A stretch of DNA of 64,000 nt from Hymenobacter sp. PAMC 26628. Lineage in GTDB: Bacteria > Bacteroidota > Bacteroidia > Cytophagales > Hymenobacteraceae. The translations under genes and the position numbers were made by a program. The stretch lies in assembly GCF_001562275.1 (NCBI RefSeq), contig NZ_CP014304.1, positions 3,720,001 to 3,784,000 on the forward strand, written 5' to 3'. Under the pieces are notes generated by a model, which saw only the letters and a program-made list of their open reading frames with translations, made no database searches and was not told the DNA's origin. The number at the start of each line of letters is the position of its first letter. Positions within the stretch are counted from its first letter, which is position 1. Below are positions 8,174 to 16,822 of the stretch, one piece after another.

Positions 8174-9670
8174 TTACGAATTCTCCAACAGCCCCTCCGC
8201 CAGGGCCCTGTCGTTGCTCAGGCGGGGCACCTTGTTTTGGCCGCCGAGCTTGCCCAGGCGCTTCATGTGGCGCTGGAACGCGCCGGGCGGCAGCGGCGTG
8301 AGCTGCAACGGCACCAGGATGTTGCCCCGGCGCAGGTCGTCGTAGTAGGTATTGCGCTGGCGCAGGGCCCCGTCCAGGGCCCCGGCGAAGACGGCGGCAT
8401 CGGCCGGGGCCCGGGCAAACTCTACCAGCCACTCGTGGCGCGAGGGCTGCGCGGGGTCGGCGCTCACGCGCGGGGCCACGGTGAATTCCACCACTTCCAC
8501 CGCCGGGAATTGCCGCATGGCTTCGCGCAGGGCCCCTTCCACTTCCTCGCCGATGACGTGCTCGCCGAAGGCCGAGAGGAAGTGCTTGAGGCGGCCCGTG
8601 ACCACCACCCGGTGCGGAGCCAGGCTCACGAAGCGCACCGTGTCGCCGAGCGAGTAGCCCCACAGGCCGGCGTTGGAGGTGAGCACGACGGCGTACTGGC
8701 GGTCCAGCTCCACGTCGGCAATGGTGAGGCGGGGCGGGTTTTCTTCAAAAAACCGCTCGGCGGGCACAAACTCAAAGAAAATGCCGCTGTTCAGCAGCAG
8801 CAGCAGGCCGGGGTTGCCGGGCTGGTCCTGGAAGGCCAGAAAGCCCTCGGAGGCCGGGAACAGCTCGATGCTGTCGATGGGCCGGCCGATGCTTTCGAAG
8901 AGCTTAGCGCGGTAGGGGGCGAAGTTGACGCCGCCGTACACGAACAGGTTGAGGTTCGGGAAAACGTCCTTAATGGGCCGGCCGGTGAGCTGAATGAGCT
9001 TGTCAAAGTACATCTGCACCCAGGGCGGAATGCCCGAAATCAGGGTCAGGTCTTCGGGCAGCGTTTCCTCCACGATGCGGTCGAGTTTGGCTTCCCAGTC
9101 CTCGATAATGTTGGCCTCGTAGCTCGGCAGCTGGTTGCGGCGCAGGTAGGCGGGCACGTGGTGGTTGGCGATGCCCGAGAGGCGGCCGGTGGCAATGCCG
9201 TGGTGCTGCTCCAGCACCGGCGAGCCGCTGAGGAACATGAGCTTACCGTCCAAAAACTGACTGCGGCCGGTGGCGTGCACGTAGTGCAGCAGCGCGTCGC
9301 GGGCCCCGTTGATGTGGTTGCCGATGCTAGCGCGAGTGATGGGGATGTACTTAGTGCCGCTGGTGGTACCGCTGGTTTTGGCCAGGTACAGCGGCCGGCC
9401 GGGCCAGAGCACGTCGGCCTCGCCGGCCTGGGTGCGGTCGAAGTACGGCTTTAGGCCCTCGTAGTCGCGCACGGGCACTAGGCGGGCCAGGTCGGCGGGC
9501 GTGCGCAGGGCCCCCAGGCCGTGCGCCTGGCCGAAGGCCGTGGGGGCCCCGGCGGCGGCCAGCTGGCCCAGCAGCCGCAGCTGCGCGGCCACCGGCGCGC
9601 GCTGCCACTGGCGGTCGCGGTGCGCCACGTAGACCGCCAGGGGCCGGCTCAGCGTCGATTTTAGTCCCAT
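8174..9670 (-). CDS. GH3 auxin-responsive promoter family protein (acyl-adenylate-forming enzyme)
   Basis: A 498-residue protein whose length and motifs match bacterial GH3-like members of the firefly-luciferase/acyl-adenylate superfamily. The phosphate-binding loop reads KTSGTTSGTKYIPITRASI near residue 105. Later signature segments include FVYGGVNFAPYR, ELFPASEGFLAFQD and YSLGDTVRFVSL. Plant GH3 enzymes link acyl acids to amino acids; bacterial substrates are unknown. It is cytoplasmic. A -7-like box (TACTTTCG on the minus strand, 9702-9709) lies about 30 bases upstream of the ATG. It may head a transcript that includes the two small genes downstream. Confidence 0.9.
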   Translation of the reverse strand: MGLKSTLSRPLAVYVAHRDRQWQRAPVAAQLRLLGQLAAAGAPTAFGQAHGLGALRTPADLARLVPVRDYEGLKPYFDRTQAGEADVLWPGRPLYLAKTSGTTSGTKYIPITRASIGNHINGARDALLHYVHATGRSQFLDGKLMFLSGSPVLEQHHGIATGRLSGIANHHVPAYLRRNQLPSYEANIIEDWEAKLDRIVEETLPEDLTLISGIPPWVQMYFDKLIQLTGRPIKDVFPNLNLFVYGGVNFAPYRAKLFESIGRPIDSIELFPASEGFLAFQDQPGNPGLLLLLNSGIFFEFVPAERFFEENPPRLTIADVELDRQYAVVLTSNAGLWGYSLGDTVRFVSLAPHRVVVTGRLKHFLSAFGEHVIGEEVEGALREAMRQFPAVEVVEFTVAPRVSADPAQPSRHEWLVEFARAPADAAVFAGALDGALRQRNTYYDDLRRGNILVPLQLTPLPPGAFQRHMKRLGKLGGQNKVPRLSNDRALAEGLLENS

Positions 9671-9794
9671 AATCTGAGCAATAGCGTCTTAGTAAGCTAG
9701 GCGAAAGTACGCCCGGGGCCCCCGCGGCGGCCGGGCAGCAACCTAAATCCAGGGGCCCCGTTTCCTATGCACACCCACTTATTTTCTCTACATC

Positions 9795-10226
9795 ATGGCA
9801 GATCACGCAGGCAAGGCCGTTTGGAACGGCGACATCAAAGGCAGCGGCACCCTTACTACCGACAGCGGCCAGCTCAACGCGCCGTACTCGGCTGGCAGCC
9901 GCTTCGAAGGCAAGCCCGGCACCAACCCCGAGGAGCTGATTGGCGCCGCCCACGCTGGCTGCTACACCATGTACCTCACGAGCGTGCTCACCAAGCACGG
10001 CCACACCATCGAGAACATCACCACGACCAGCACCGTGACGATGAACCCCAACAACGGCCACCCGGTCATCGAGCACATCCACGTGAACACCGTGGGCAAG
10101 GTGACGGGCGGCAACATCACCCCCGACGATTTCCAGAAGCACGCCGAAGACGCCAAGGCCAACTGCCCGGTGTCAAAGGTGCTGAGCGCCGTGCCCAAGA
10201 TGACGCTCGAAGCCAAGCTGGCGTAG
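9795..10226 (+). CDS. OsmC-family peroxiredoxin
   Basis: A 143-residue protein of typical OsmC length with the two conserved cysteines in AHAGCYTMYL and KANCPVSK, the pair that reduces organic hydroperoxides. The N-terminus DHAGKAVWNGDIKGSGTL is characteristic of OsmC rather than Ohr. It is expected to be cytoplasmic and protective against peroxide or osmotic stress. It stands alone, followed by a long palindromic repeat. Confidence 0.95.
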   Translation: MADHAGKAVWNGDIKGSGTLTTDSGQLNAPYSAGSRFEGKPGTNPEELIGAAHAGCYTMYLTSVLTKHGHTIENITTTSTVTMNPNNGHPVIEHIHVNTVGKVTGGNITPDDFQKHAEDAKANCPVSKVLSAVPKMTLEAKLA

Positions 10227-10236
10227 TCTCCTAGTT

Positions 10237-10332
10237 AGTTGTCAGTTATTAGTTGTCGGTTGTCAGGTGCTCAGGCCATCGTTCCGATAGGGCCCTGAGC
10301 GCCTGACAACCGACAACTAATAACTGACAACT
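10237..10332. repeat. Long palindromic repeat of the GTCAGTTATTAG family
   Basis: Two 31-base arms (10237-10267 and 10302-10332) are perfectly complementary and rich in GTCAGTTATTAGTTGTC. The 34-base middle contains a smaller GCTCAG/CTGAGC pair. It lies between OsmC and the next gene on the same strand. Degraded relatives occur at about 14003-14078 and 48024-48119. Confidence 0.85.
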
Positions 10333-10343
10333 ATTTTTGCCCC

Positions 10344-10835
10344 ATGCCCACAGGTTCTACCCGCATCCGCCTCCGCCCCGCCAACACTTCCCGCGTCCCA
10401 TTTTGGGGCCAGCTGGCCATCGGCTTGTTCTGGGTGGTCTACGTTTCGGCCATGGCCTGGGGTGACACCACGGCCCACGACTACCACTTCCTACACTGGG
10501 TATTCCTGGTGTTCAGCCTCGTGTACATCGGCTACGTGCTGGTGAACAACGCCCCCATTTTCGGCACTCAGAGCTACCTGGAGTTCACGCCTGGCTACCT
10601 GGTGCACAAAAATGGCCTGTTCCGCCCCAAGCAAGTATTCGCCGTTGAGAACATCGCCACCCTGGAGCTATTAGCTTCCGTGCTGCGCGTGCGCATGAAA
10701 GACAACGAGCTGTACGCCCTCGACTTGAAAGAAGTAAAGGGCAAGCGCCGCAAGCTGGTGTTTCGCGAGCAGGTGCGCCGCTTTGCAGTCCGCTACAGCA
10801 TCAACCTATTGGAGCCCAACCCGCTGCGCGGGTAG
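10344..10835 (+). CDS. Small membrane protein with PH-like cytoplasmic region
   Basis: A 163-residue protein with two membrane helices (about residues 22-42 and 50-68) followed by a beta-rich soluble domain (YLEFTPGYLVHKNGLFRPKQ, then TLELLASVLRVRMKDNELYA). The layout resembles bacterial PH-like membrane proteins of unknown function. It directly follows a palindromic repeat and is convergent with the Uma2 gene 5 bases away. Confidence 0.65.
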   Translation: MPTGSTRIRLRPANTSRVPFWGQLAIGLFWVVYVSAMAWGDTTAHDYHFLHWVFLVFSLVYIGYVLVNNAPIFGTQSYLEFTPGYLVHKNGLFRPKQVFAVENIATLELLASVLRVRMKDNELYALDLKEVKGKRRKLVFREQVRRFAVRYSINLLEPNPLRG

Positions 10836-10839
10836 CCCA

Positions 10840-11316
10840 CTACTCAAACAGGGGCCCCAGCGGCAGTTCAATGCCCGTGGCCGGGTCGGCCAGGGTCTGG
10901 GCGCCGTGGAAGAACGTGTAATTAGTAGGCGAAGCATAGACCACCACAGCTTGCAGTTGCGGCAACACAATCCAGCAGGATTTTACGCCAGCATCAAAAT
11001 ACTTAGCAGCTTTGTCGATCAATTCATCCAGCGCCTGGGTGGGCGAGAGAATTTCGATAGTTGTAAGAGGCATCTGCTGCGCCACAATATTATCGTGCAT
11101 CAAATCAACCTTCACGTAGGGAAAAATGCCTATGTCGGGGACCATTATGCGCTCCGCAACGGCAATATTTATTTCCGAGCGGAAACGGAAAGCTTCCCGG
11201 TAGCGAAGCTTCAATTCAAATCCGATGTTAAGCTGGATACTTCCGTGGTTCTCGCTGGGCATAGGTTTTCCGCGTTCCAGTTCGTATTCGGAAAGTTCGA
11301 CGGCAAGCGTTTCCAT
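10840..11316 (-). CDS. Uma2-family (DUF820) restriction-endonuclease-like protein
   Basis: A 158-residue protein with the Uma2 fold order: the short segment YELERGKPMPSENHGSI, the PD-type acidic motif MVPDIGIF, then the ExS-type strand TTIEILSPTQALDELIDKA with the following Lys and the YFDAGVKSCWIV helix-strand. This is the PD-(D/E)XK nuclease-like core. The biological role of the family, common in Cyanobacteria and Bacteroidota, is unsettled. It lies just downstream of dnaA on the same strand, but the gap suggests a separate unit. Confidence 0.88.
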   Translation of the reverse strand: METLAVELSEYELERGKPMPSENHGSIQLNIGFELKLRYREAFRFRSEINIAVAERIMVPDIGIFPYVKVDLMHDNIVAQQMPLTTIEILSPTQALDELIDKAAKYFDAGVKSCWIVLPQLQAVVVYASPTNYTFFHGAQTLADPATGIELPLGPLFE

Positions 11317-11373
11317 AGGTGAGTAATAGGTTTCCCCAAAGATAACCCGCCTGGCCGTGAAAACCCGGGGCCC

Positions 11374-12903
11374 CTACTTAGCAAATTTCTTGCGCAGGTC
11401 GTCGACCTGGCTGCGGAATTTCTTGTCCAAGTCCACTAGGTCCGACACCGTTTGCACCGAGTGCATAACGGTGGTGTGGTCGCGCCCGCCGAAGTGGAAC
11501 CCGATGGTTTTCAGCGTGTGGCTGGTGTGGTGCTTGGCGAAGTACATGGCCACCTGCCGGGCCGTCACCACTTCCTTTTTGCGGGTTTTGTCCTTCAGCA
11601 GGTCCACCGACACGTTGAAGTAGGCCGCCACCGTTTTCTGGATGAAGTCGAGGTTCACCTCTGCCTCCACTTCTTCAATGATGTGGCGCAGGGCCTGCTT
11701 CACCATCTCCAAGTCGATGTCGCGGCGCGAGAGGCTGCTCTGGGCTACCAGTGAGGCGATTACGCCCTCCAGCTCGCGCACGTTGGTGTGCACCGAGTTC
11801 GCTAGGTAGTCTACCACGTGCGGGGCCGGAATGTCAATCCCGTCCTGCTCCATCTTGTTGCGGATGATGGCCACACGGGTTTCAAAGTCGGGCGTTTGCA
11901 CGTCGGCCGTCAGGCCCCACTTAAAGCGCGACAGCAGCCGGTCTTCCAGGCCTTGCAAGTCCTTGGGCGGCCGGTCGGAAGTAAGCACAATTTGCTTGGC
12001 CGACTGCTGCAAGTGGTTGAAAATGTGAAAAAACATTTCCTGGGTTTTGTCCTTGTCAGCCAAGAACTGCACGTCGTCCAGAATCAGCACGTCTACTTGC
12101 AGGTAGAAGTTGGCGAAGTCCTGCACCTTGTGCGACTTCACGCTCTCGATGAACTGGTTCGTGAACTTCTCGGCCGACACGTAGAGCACAAACCGCTCGG
12201 GCGTGGTGGCCTTGATGTGGTTGCCGATGGCCTGCACCAGGTGGGTTTTGCCCAGGCCTACGCCGCCGTACACCATCAGCGGGTTGAAGCTGGTGGTGCC
12301 CGGCTTGTTGGCCACGGCAATGCCCGCCGAGCGGGCCAGGCGGTTGCAGTCGCCTTCGATGTAGTTGTCGAACGTGTAGGAGCCGTTGAGCTGCGAGGGC
12401 ACCAGGTTGCCGTCCACGGCGCGCGCCTGCTGGAAGGGGTTGCGCGGGGCGGCTTCGGCGGTCGCAGCGGCGGGGGCCATCACGGGGCGGTTGCTGCCGG
12501 CGGCCTGGTAGTAGCGCGGGCCGCTGGCGGGGCCGTTGCCGGGCACGGGGCGGGGCCGTGCGTCGGGCGGCGGGGCGTCGCGCTCGGGGGCCGCTTGCTT
12601 GCGGGCCGGGGGCAGGTGCAGCGTTTTGGGCTGGTCGAGGGGCGTGCCCTGGTCCACCACCACGCTGTACTCCAGCCGCCCGGCGGGCCCCAATTCCTGA
12701 AACAGGGCCCGGCGTAGCTCGTCCACGTAGTGCTCTTCGAGCCAGTCGTAGAAGTAGTTGCTCGGCACCTGGATGGTGAGCACGTTGTCTTTCAGCTCGA
12801 CCGGCACAATGGGCCGGAACCACGTCTTAAAGCTTTGCTCACCGATTTCGGCCGCAATCGTGCGCAGACAGCCTGCCCAAACGGTGCGAAAATCTTTGAG
12901 CAT
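11374..12903 (-). CDS. dnaA: Chromosomal replication initiator protein DnaA
   Basis: A 509-residue protein with all four DnaA domains. Domain I (about 1-80) is the oligomerisation and helicase-loading domain (EQSFKTWFRPIVPVEL). Domain II is a long Pro/Ala-rich linker (about 90-165). Domain III is an AAA+ ATPase with Walker A GGVGLGKT at about 213-220 and Walker B LILDDVQFL. Domain IV is the DNA-binding helix-turn-helix with the DnaA signature GFHFGGRDHTTVMHS. It opens the replication origin and regulates its own promoter in many bacteria. The neighbours here are Uma2 and the 5'-nucleotidase pair rather than dnaN. Confidence 0.98.
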   Translation of the reverse strand: MLKDFRTVWAGCLRTIAAEIGEQSFKTWFRPIVPVELKDNVLTIQVPSNYFYDWLEEHYVDELRRALFQELGPAGRLEYSVVVDQGTPLDQPKTLHLPPARKQAAPERDAPPPDARPRPVPGNGPASGPRYYQAAGSNRPVMAPAAATAEAAPRNPFQQARAVDGNLVPSQLNGSYTFDNYIEGDCNRLARSAGIAVANKPGTTSFNPLMVYGGVGLGKTHLVQAIGNHIKATTPERFVLYVSAEKFTNQFIESVKSHKVQDFANFYLQVDVLILDDVQFLADKDKTQEMFFHIFNHLQQSAKQIVLTSDRPPKDLQGLEDRLLSRFKWGLTADVQTPDFETRVAIIRNKMEQDGIDIPAPHVVDYLANSVHTNVRELEGVIASLVAQSSLSRRDIDLEMVKQALRHIIEEVEAEVNLDFIQKTVAAYFNVSVDLLKDKTRKKEVVTARQVAMYFAKHHTSHTLKTIGFHFGGRDHTTVMHSVQTVSDLVDLDKKFRSQVDDLRKKFAK

Positions 12904-13058
12904 GGGACAAGTCTGCCAGCGAGCCGGGCAGAGCCAAACGAGGGTAGAAAGACAACCAAACCCCTCCCGTACGCGGAAGCGTTTGGGTTAGGGGGGGACA
13001 AAATTGTGGAAAACTTAGCAGGAAAAAAAGTCGGTTCTTCCTTGCTTATGTCGGGCTT
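12904..13058. promoter_or_regulatory. dnaA upstream region with a DnaA-box-like site
   Basis: This 155-base gap between the 5'-nucleotidase catalytic gene and dnaA contains TGTGGAAAA at 13005-13013, which on the minus strand reads TTTTCCACA, one base from the classic DnaA box TTATCCACA. Only one clear copy was seen. Autoregulation of dnaA is more likely than a full origin, which normally needs several boxes and an AT-rich unwinding element. Confidence 0.45.
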
Positions 13059-13997
13059 TTAGCAGGCCCCGCGCACGGGCACCACGGCGGCACTGGCCAG
13101 CCCGCCGCGCTTAGCCCCGGGCGCAAATTCGTAGTCGAGCCGCCCGAGGTTGATGCCCGACCAGCCCACTTGGTTGATGAGGGCGGCGTGGCCGTCGGGG
13201 CCCTGGATGGGCTCGGGCGCGTCCATGAACGTGTGGGTGTGGCCGCCCAAAATCAGGTCGAGGCCGGCCACTTGGGCGGCCAGCTTGCGGTCGTCGATTT
13301 TTTCGTTGTCGTACTTGTAGCCCAGGTGCGAGAGGCAAATCACCATGTCGCACTTCTCGGGGCCCCGCAGCTGGGCCACCACTTCCTTGGCCTTGGCCAC
13401 GGGGTCGAGGTACTGGGTTTGGCCGAAGTTTTTGTCGCCCACCAGCCCGGCCAGCTCAATGCCCAACCCGAACACGCCCACGCGTACGCCCTGCTTCACA
13501 AACACCTTGTAGGGCTGAAACTTACCGGCCAGCGGCGTCTTCGAGAAGTCGTAGTTGGCGATGAGGAACGGGAAGCCGGCGTTGGGCAATTGGCGCCCGA
13601 GGCCGTCGAGGCCGTTGTCGAAATCGTGGTTGCCGAGGGTGCTGGCGTCGTAGCCCATGCGGGTCATCAGCTTGTATTCCAGCTCGCCGCCGAAGAAGTT
13701 GAAGTACGGCGTGCCCTGGAAAATATCGCCCGAGTCGAGCAGCAGCACGTTGGGCTCCTTGGCCCGCACGCCGGCAATCAGGGCCGAGCGCCGGGCCATG
13801 CCGCCCAGGCCCGCCCACTGCCCACCACCCTCAGGAAACGGCTCGATGCGCGAATGCATGTCGTTGGTGTGCAGGATGGTGAGCTTCACTGGTGCTTTGG
13901 CGGCAGGGGCCGCCACGGCGGCGTTGGCCAGGGCCCCCAGCGTGGTGAGGCCGGCGGTGCCAAGCAAAGAATTACGGAGGAAATCGCGGCGTTGCAT
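13059..13997 (-). CDS. 5'-nucleotidase catalytic (metallophosphoesterase) protein, Tat-type signal
   Basis: A 312-residue protein starting MQRRDFLRNSLLG, a twin-arginine-like signal followed by a hydrophobic, alanine-rich segment. The metallophosphoesterase metal motifs are present: LHTNDMHSR (DxH), LLLDSGDIFQG (GDxxQG), STLGNHDFDNG (GNHD), and LSHLGYKY plus ILGGHTHTF (GHTH). This is the catalytic half of the UshA family. The substrate-binding C-terminal half is encoded by the next upstream gene. It probably works in the periplasm on nucleotides or sugar-phosphate esters. Confidence 0.93.
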   Translation of the reverse strand: MQRRDFLRNSLLGTAGLTTLGALANAAVAAPAAKAPVKLTILHTNDMHSRIEPFPEGGGQWAGLGGMARRSALIAGVRAKEPNVLLLDSGDIFQGTPYFNFFGGELEYKLMTRMGYDASTLGNHDFDNGLDGLGRQLPNAGFPFLIANYDFSKTPLAGKFQPYKVFVKQGVRVGVFGLGIELAGLVGDKNFGQTQYLDPVAKAKEVVAQLRGPEKCDMVICLSHLGYKYDNEKIDDRKLAAQVAGLDLILGGHTHTFMDAPEPIQGPDGHAALINQVGWSGINLGRLDYEFAPGAKRGGLASAAVVPVRGAC

Positions 13998-14002
13998 ATC
14001 GA

Positions 14003-14078
14003 ATCAGTTATCGGTGAGCAGTTATCAGTTGAGCGCGAATAAGCAACCCCTGTGCGGCCACTGCTCATCGTTAACTGA
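14003..14078. repeat. Imperfect palindrome of the CAGTTATCAGTT family
   Basis: Imperfect arms containing GAGCAGTTATCAGTT and AACTGATAACTG lie between the two 5'-nucleotidase genes. The element resembles the repeats at 10237-10332 and 48024-48119. It occupies most of the 87-base gap and may fold into a hairpin within the transcript. Confidence 0.6.
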
Positions 14079-14084
14079 TAACTG

Positions 14085-14843
14085 TTAGTTGACCTTCACC
14101 CGGCCTTCGACCTGGGCCGTGACGGGCTGGCCGGCCTTGGTTAAGTCGCGAATGTGGTCGGCGATGGCGGTGCGCAGCAGCACGCCGGTGTGGCGTGGGG
14201 CAATGTTTTTGAAGAACACCATGTTGTCGCCGCCCCCGGCCAGGTAGTCGGAAATGGCGATGGCATAGGGCTTGGCCTGAGCGGCGTCGAAGGGCTGGCC
14301 GCCGATGCGAATGTCCTGGGCGTGGCCGTCGGGCGTGGCCGTGTAGGTGGCCCCCGAGATGGCCATCTTCACGTGGGCGGCATAGTCGAACAACTGCTGC
14401 ACGGTGGCGGCCGGCGCGTCCAGCACCACTAGCTCGTTCTCGAACGGCATTAGCTCGAACACGTTGCCCAGCGTGACGGGCCCCGCGGGCAGGCTGGCGC
14501 GCAGGCCCCCGTTGCTCATCACGCTCAGCGGCACGGGCTCGTGCAGCACCTCGGCGGCGCGCTGGCGCTGCAAGTCGGCTACAAAATTGGCCAGCGGCGA
14601 TTCGCCCGCTTTCTTCGTCAGGGCCACCGGGGCGGTGCCCAGCACGCCCTGCATTTCGGCCGTCACCTTGTCGTGGTAGGGCCGGATGAGGGCGGCTACG
14701 GCGGGGTCTTCGGCCTGGGTTTTGCCCACCGGCTGGCTCGTAGCGGGCACGAAGTGAGCCGTGGGCCGGTAGGGGCCCCGCTGGCAGCCGGCAGCGGCCA
14801 GCAGGGCCAGCGCGGCGGCCGTGAAACGAAAAGAACGCAGCAT
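14085..14843 (-). CDS. 5'-nucleotidase C-terminal domain lipoprotein
   Basis: The ATG at 14841-14843 gives 252 residues with a lipoprotein signal (LALLAAAGC, Cys at about residue 19). The body matches the UshA-type C-terminal domain: ESPLANFVADLQRQRAA, then SVMSNGGLRASLPAG, TLGNVFELMPFENELVVLD and the late ISDYLAGGGDNMVFF. In UshA this domain holds the nucleoside-binding site. Here it is a separate lipidated protein whose gene precedes the catalytic protein by 87 bases. The pair probably assembles in the periplasm. Confidence 0.92.
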   Translation of the reverse strand: MLRSFRFTAAALALLAAAGCQRGPYRPTAHFVPATSQPVGKTQAEDPAVAALIRPYHDKVTAEMQGVLGTAPVALTKKAGESPLANFVADLQRQRAAEVLHEPVPLSVMSNGGLRASLPAGPVTLGNVFELMPFENELVVLDAPAATVQQLFDYAAHVKMAISGATYTATPDGHAQDIRIGGQPFDAAQAKPYAIAISDYLAGGGDNMVFFKNIAPRHTGVLLRTAIADHIRDLTKAGQPVTAQVEGRVKVN

Positions 14844-14900
14844 GGAAAGCACGAAAGCGGTGGGCAACAACTGAGGGGGCGGCGGGTAGCCCCCGGCGGG

Positions 14901-14908
14901 CAAAGGTA
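14901..14908 (-). promoter_or_regulatory. TAnnTTTG -7 box for the 5'-nucleotidase pair
   Basis: CAAAGGTA on the plus strand reads TACCTTTG on the minus strand, a perfect match to the Bacteroidota -7 consensus TAnnTTTG, 57 bases upstream of the lipoprotein start. No clear TTG -33 element was seen. Confidence 0.5.
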
Positions 14909-15018
14909 CGGCCGCGGCTAGGTTTGCCGGGGCCAGGCGGCCCGGCCTTTCCCGGCCGGGGCGGTATCTTGCAGGCGCCCTGCGGCCCGGCCCGGCTGCG
15001 GTTTCCCACCCCCTTCCT

Positions 15019-16803
15019 ATGTCCGAACCCCTGCCGGCGCCACCGGTTGCTTTCACCGAATTTGCGGCCCTGACCACCGCCGACTGGCAGGCCCGCCTGG
15101 CCCGCGACCTCAAGGGCCAAGACCCGGCTGTGCTGCGCTGGCCCTTGCCCGACGGCCTCGTGCTGGAGCCGTTTTACCACCGCGAGGCCCTCGACGCGTT
15201 GGGGGGGGCACCCGCGCCCTTGCCCTTCCCCGCCCGCCCCTGGCTGAACGTACCCGCTCTGCCCGTGCCGGCAAGTTCCGACGGCCGCTTCGAGATTGAG
15301 CGCGCTGTAATAGCCCTGGCCCACGGAGCTGATGGCGTGCACTTTGAGCTAACCACGGCTTCGGGGTTTGATGCTGACTACTTGGCCCAGCGGCTGCCGC
15401 TGGCGGCCACGTTCGTGGGCTACACCGTGGCCGAGGGCCCCGACGTGTTGCTGGCCCACCTGGTGGCCGCCGCACCCGGCGTGGCGCTGCGCGGCTTCCT
15501 GCGGTTTGTGCCGCTGCTGGGCCCCGAGGGCGGCACGCCGCCGCAGTACGCCGGGGCCCTGCGCCGCTGCGTAGCCCTGGCCCAGACCTGGCCCGATTTC
15601 CGGGCGCTGGCCGTGAACGCGGCGTACTTCGGCAACGCCGGGGCCACCGGCGGGCAGCAGTTGGCCTACGGCCTGAACACCGCCGCCGCTCTGCTGGCCA
15701 CCCTGCCCGACGCGGCCACGCCCCTGGCCGCCGTGGCCGGGGCCCTGCACTGGCACGTGGCCGTGGGCCCCAGCTACTTCCCCGAGCTGGCCAAGCTACG
15801 GGCCCTGCGCCGCCTTTGGCCCACGCTGCTGCACGCCTACGGCCTGCCGCCCGCGGCGGCCGCTGGCCTGCGCGTGCACGCCGCCACCGCCACCTGGACG
15901 CAAACCACCCTCGACCCGCACACCAACCTGCTGCGCGCCACCACCGAAGCCATGAGCGCCGTGCTCGGAGGTGCCGACTCTTTGTCGGTCGGCACGTTCG
16001 ACAGCTTATATACTGCGCCCAACGAGTTTTCAGGCCGCCTGGCGCGCAACCTCTCGCTGGTGCTGCGCGAGGAAGCCCACTTTGGCGCCGTGCAGGACCC
16101 CGCCGCTGGCTCGTACTTCGTCGAAACCCTGACCGACGAGTTAGCCCGCGCCGCCTGGGCCCTGTTCCAGCAAACCGAGGCCGCGGGCGGGCTGCCGGAG
16201 GCCCGCTCGCTGGTGCTGGAGGCCGTGCACGCCGCGGCCACGGCCACGTTCCAGCGCATTGCCGCCGGCAAACAAGTAGTGGTGGGCACCAACCGCTTCG
16301 AAAACCGCGCCGAGCGCTTCCCCTTCAACCCCAAGAAGTTGCTGCGCTCAGCGGCCTTCGACACCACGCGCGCCGCCTATCCTTCGGAAGTGCTGCGCCT
16401 GGCCACGGCCCTGCACTTCGAGCGGCGCGAGCGCAAGAGCAAGCAGGCCGCACTGGTGCTGCTGGGCGCGGGCATAAACCGCCACATCGAGGAGTCGTTC
16501 TACCGCTTGCTGCCGGCCCTAGAGCGCCCCGAGCTGGCCGCCAGCCACCCCGAAGGCACGCTCTCGTTCCTGTTTTCGTCGCCCGAAGAGGCCACGCTGA
16601 TGTACGCCACGCCCGAGCAGTTCCAGCGCTTCGCCCGCTTCCTCTACCGCATCCCAGTCGAGCGCCAAGTATTTGTGCCGCCGGTGCTACTCTCCTCCGA
16701 CCTCGCCACGTTGCAGGAGGCCATACGCGTGTTCGGCTTCCAAGAAATGACGGTGCAGGGCTACACCACCGAGGAAGTGCTGGCCCGCCTGCAAGGGCGG
16801 TAG
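15019..16803 (+). CDS. mutA: Methylmalonyl-CoA mutase small (beta) subunit
   Basis: A 594-residue protein homologous to the TIM-barrel part of the large subunit; compare NRFENRAERFPF here with NKYQTDEKTEVE in MutB. Shared segments include TTEAMSAVLGGADSLSVGTF, EFSGRLARNLSLVLREEA and DPAAGSYFVETLTDELA. The C-terminal region lacks the DxHxxG cobalamin motif, as expected for the non-catalytic small subunit. With MutB it interconverts methylmalonyl-CoA and succinyl-CoA. The gap to mutB is enlarged by an IS insertion of about 1.05 kb. Confidence 0.93.
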   Translation: MSEPLPAPPVAFTEFAALTTADWQARLARDLKGQDPAVLRWPLPDGLVLEPFYHREALDALGGAPAPLPFPARPWLNVPALPVPASSDGRFEIERAVIALAHGADGVHFELTTASGFDADYLAQRLPLAATFVGYTVAEGPDVLLAHLVAAAPGVALRGFLRFVPLLGPEGGTPPQYAGALRRCVALAQTWPDFRALAVNAAYFGNAGATGGQQLAYGLNTAAALLATLPDAATPLAAVAGALHWHVAVGPSYFPELAKLRALRRLWPTLLHAYGLPPAAAAGLRVHAATATWTQTTLDPHTNLLRATTEAMSAVLGGADSLSVGTFDSLYTAPNEFSGRLARNLSLVLREEAHFGAVQDPAAGSYFVETLTDELARAAWALFQQTEAAGGLPEARSLVLEAVHAAATATFQRIAAGKQVVVGTNRFENRAERFPFNPKKLLRSAAFDTTRAAYPSEVLRLATALHFERRERKSKQAALVLLGAGINRHIEESFYRLLPALERPELAASHPEGTLSFLFSSPEEATLMYATPEQFQRFARFLYRIPVERQVFVPPVLLSSDLATLQEAIRVFGFQEMTVQGYTTEEVLARLQGR

Positions 16804-16822
16804 GCCTCAATTAAAAATGAAG

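Noticed and set aside
7952..9454. A 500-codon plus-strand frame opposite the GH3-like gene
   Set aside because: Low-complexity composition and no motif; the minus-strand gene has clear GH3 motifs.
12904..13058. A full replication origin beside dnaA
   Set aside because: Only one DnaA-box-like site and no AT-rich unwinding stretch in this gap were seen.
14071..15342. A 423-codon minus-strand frame over the 5'-nucleotidase C-domain and into mutA
   Set aside because: It runs antisense to mutA at one end and is in another frame of the lipoprotein gene; the shorter lipoprotein frame has a lipobox and family motifs.
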